A program made the position numbers and the translations under genes. The notes under the pieces are model-generated. The model ran no database searches and was not told the DNA's origin. It saw nothing but the letters and a program-made list of their open reading frames with translations. This document shows, piece by piece, positions 63,212-64,000 of a DNA stretch of 64,000 nucleotides (within the stretch, counting starts at the first letter, position 1; every line of letters starts with the position of its first letter). The stretch comes from Asterias rubens (taxonomy: Eukaryota > Echinodermata > Asteroidea > Forcipulatida > Asteriidae), in assembly GCF_902459465.1 (NCBI RefSeq), contig NC_047068.1, positions 248,001-312,000 on the forward strand, written 5' to 3'.

Positions 63212-64000
63212 GTTGCCTTTTCGGAGGGGATTATGGGAATTGTGAATTGTTGTTGTTTCACTTATCTAGTAACTGCAAATCTAAGTTTCCTTTATTTTCT
63301 TCTTCTTCAGTTTTTCAACATTAAGCAACTGTGACAAAAATAAAAGTAATTTATCCTGGGACTCGTGGCTTTGTAAACAACCCGACGGGAAGTGTCGGAA
63401 TAAAAACATGAACCCCCTGAATTCAGGAACTTTTGAAAGATGAATTTGGAAACAACTCCAGACCCAATGAGCGGGGAAATGCAAGGACTAGAAGGGGACA
63501 GTGACTCCATCATGAGAGGGGGGAGGTGACTCAAACTATTAACAAATTAATTTCCTCATCAAAATGCGAGTTGCCGAGGCTACATTGCAGAAAGGGAGCA
63601 AGAGGGACTTGCAACAATAACTCGCTCGTATCCCTTGACAACCAAAGATGAGCCCGAGTGTGTGATCAATCCACATAAACTCACGCGAAAATAATAGTTA
63701 CAAGGTTGAACGTGACCCTGATTTTATTCATTTTAGCGCAATGACTGAAACACTGATCAAGAACGAACGCTTTGGAAAAGTAGAAAAATCGCGTCCGTCC
63801 CGGTGCATTGCCGAAATAGCGCCCTCTCGGGAAAAAAAATATTAGTTTGACTGGTGTCTCAGTTTATGTGCAAAGCATATTAAATTACGTTGTGAAGACA
63901 GGGTACCATCTAAATATAGCTATGGCGGTGATTTCGGAAAAACGTTTATTTGACAAGTTCTAACTTAAAATGCTCGTTTTGGAATAGAAAGCTGTTTTCG
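63212..64000. other. Unassigned DNA to window end
   Basis: No gene or clear repeat. ATAGCGCCCTCTCGGG at about 63816 is a short GC patch. Confidence 0.4.

Overview
The window is animal nuclear DNA: AT-rich, intron-rich, with few genes and a very high density of short non-autonomous transposons. The gene families (mitochondrial enoyl-CoA delta isomerase ECI1 and the BRI3 membrane protein), the GT-AG introns and the repeat types suggest a marine deuterostome. My best guess is an echinoderm, perhaps a sea star. That is an inference from repeat style and was not tested by any search.

Layout. Positions 1-14.6 kb are intergenic, filled with MITEs, foldback elements, SINE pieces and a long (TTG)n tract. 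One weak candidate exon lies at 2999-3100. Positions 14.6-47.8 kb hold a head-to-tail array of three ECI1-like genes on the plus strand: A (14614-25097), B (27489-36184) and C (about 39572-47768). Each has eight exons. Exons 3-7 have identical lengths in all three (128, 147, 99, 82 and 117 nt) and identical intron phases, so the array arose by tandem duplication. Positions 50.2-57.7 kb hold a two-exon minus-strand BRI3-like gene with an intron of about 6.9 kb. Positions 57.7-64 kb are again mostly repeats.

Function. ECI1 moves the double bond of 3-enoyl-CoA to the trans-2 position, which unsaturated fatty acids need to enter beta-oxidation. B looks like the working mitochondrial enzyme: it has a presequence and all active-site residues, including the glutamate of GLNE. 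A has an in-frame TAA in exon 3, and Ala in place of the catalytic Glu. C has no evident presequence, has FCYGLD where the oxyanion-hole loop is normally FSAGLD, and has Asp in place of Glu. The array therefore reads as one conserved enzyme flanked by a decayed copy and a diverging copy.

The mobile DNA is informative. A Dong/R4-like LINE sits inside the (ATT)n tail of a tRNA-derived SINE in intron 2 of A. A Helentron (Helitron2)-like element of about 3.25 kb, with short asymmetric inverted repeats, a 3' hairpin and CTAG ends, interrupts a MITE inside the BRI3 intron. A 129-bp in-frame duplication at the intron 6/exon 7 boundary of B creates a second possible 3' splice site. Intron 1 of A carries about 28 copies of a 50-bp minisatellite.

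Exon coordinates were read by eye from splice signals, phase and homology among the three copies. Repeat boundaries are approximate to a few bases.
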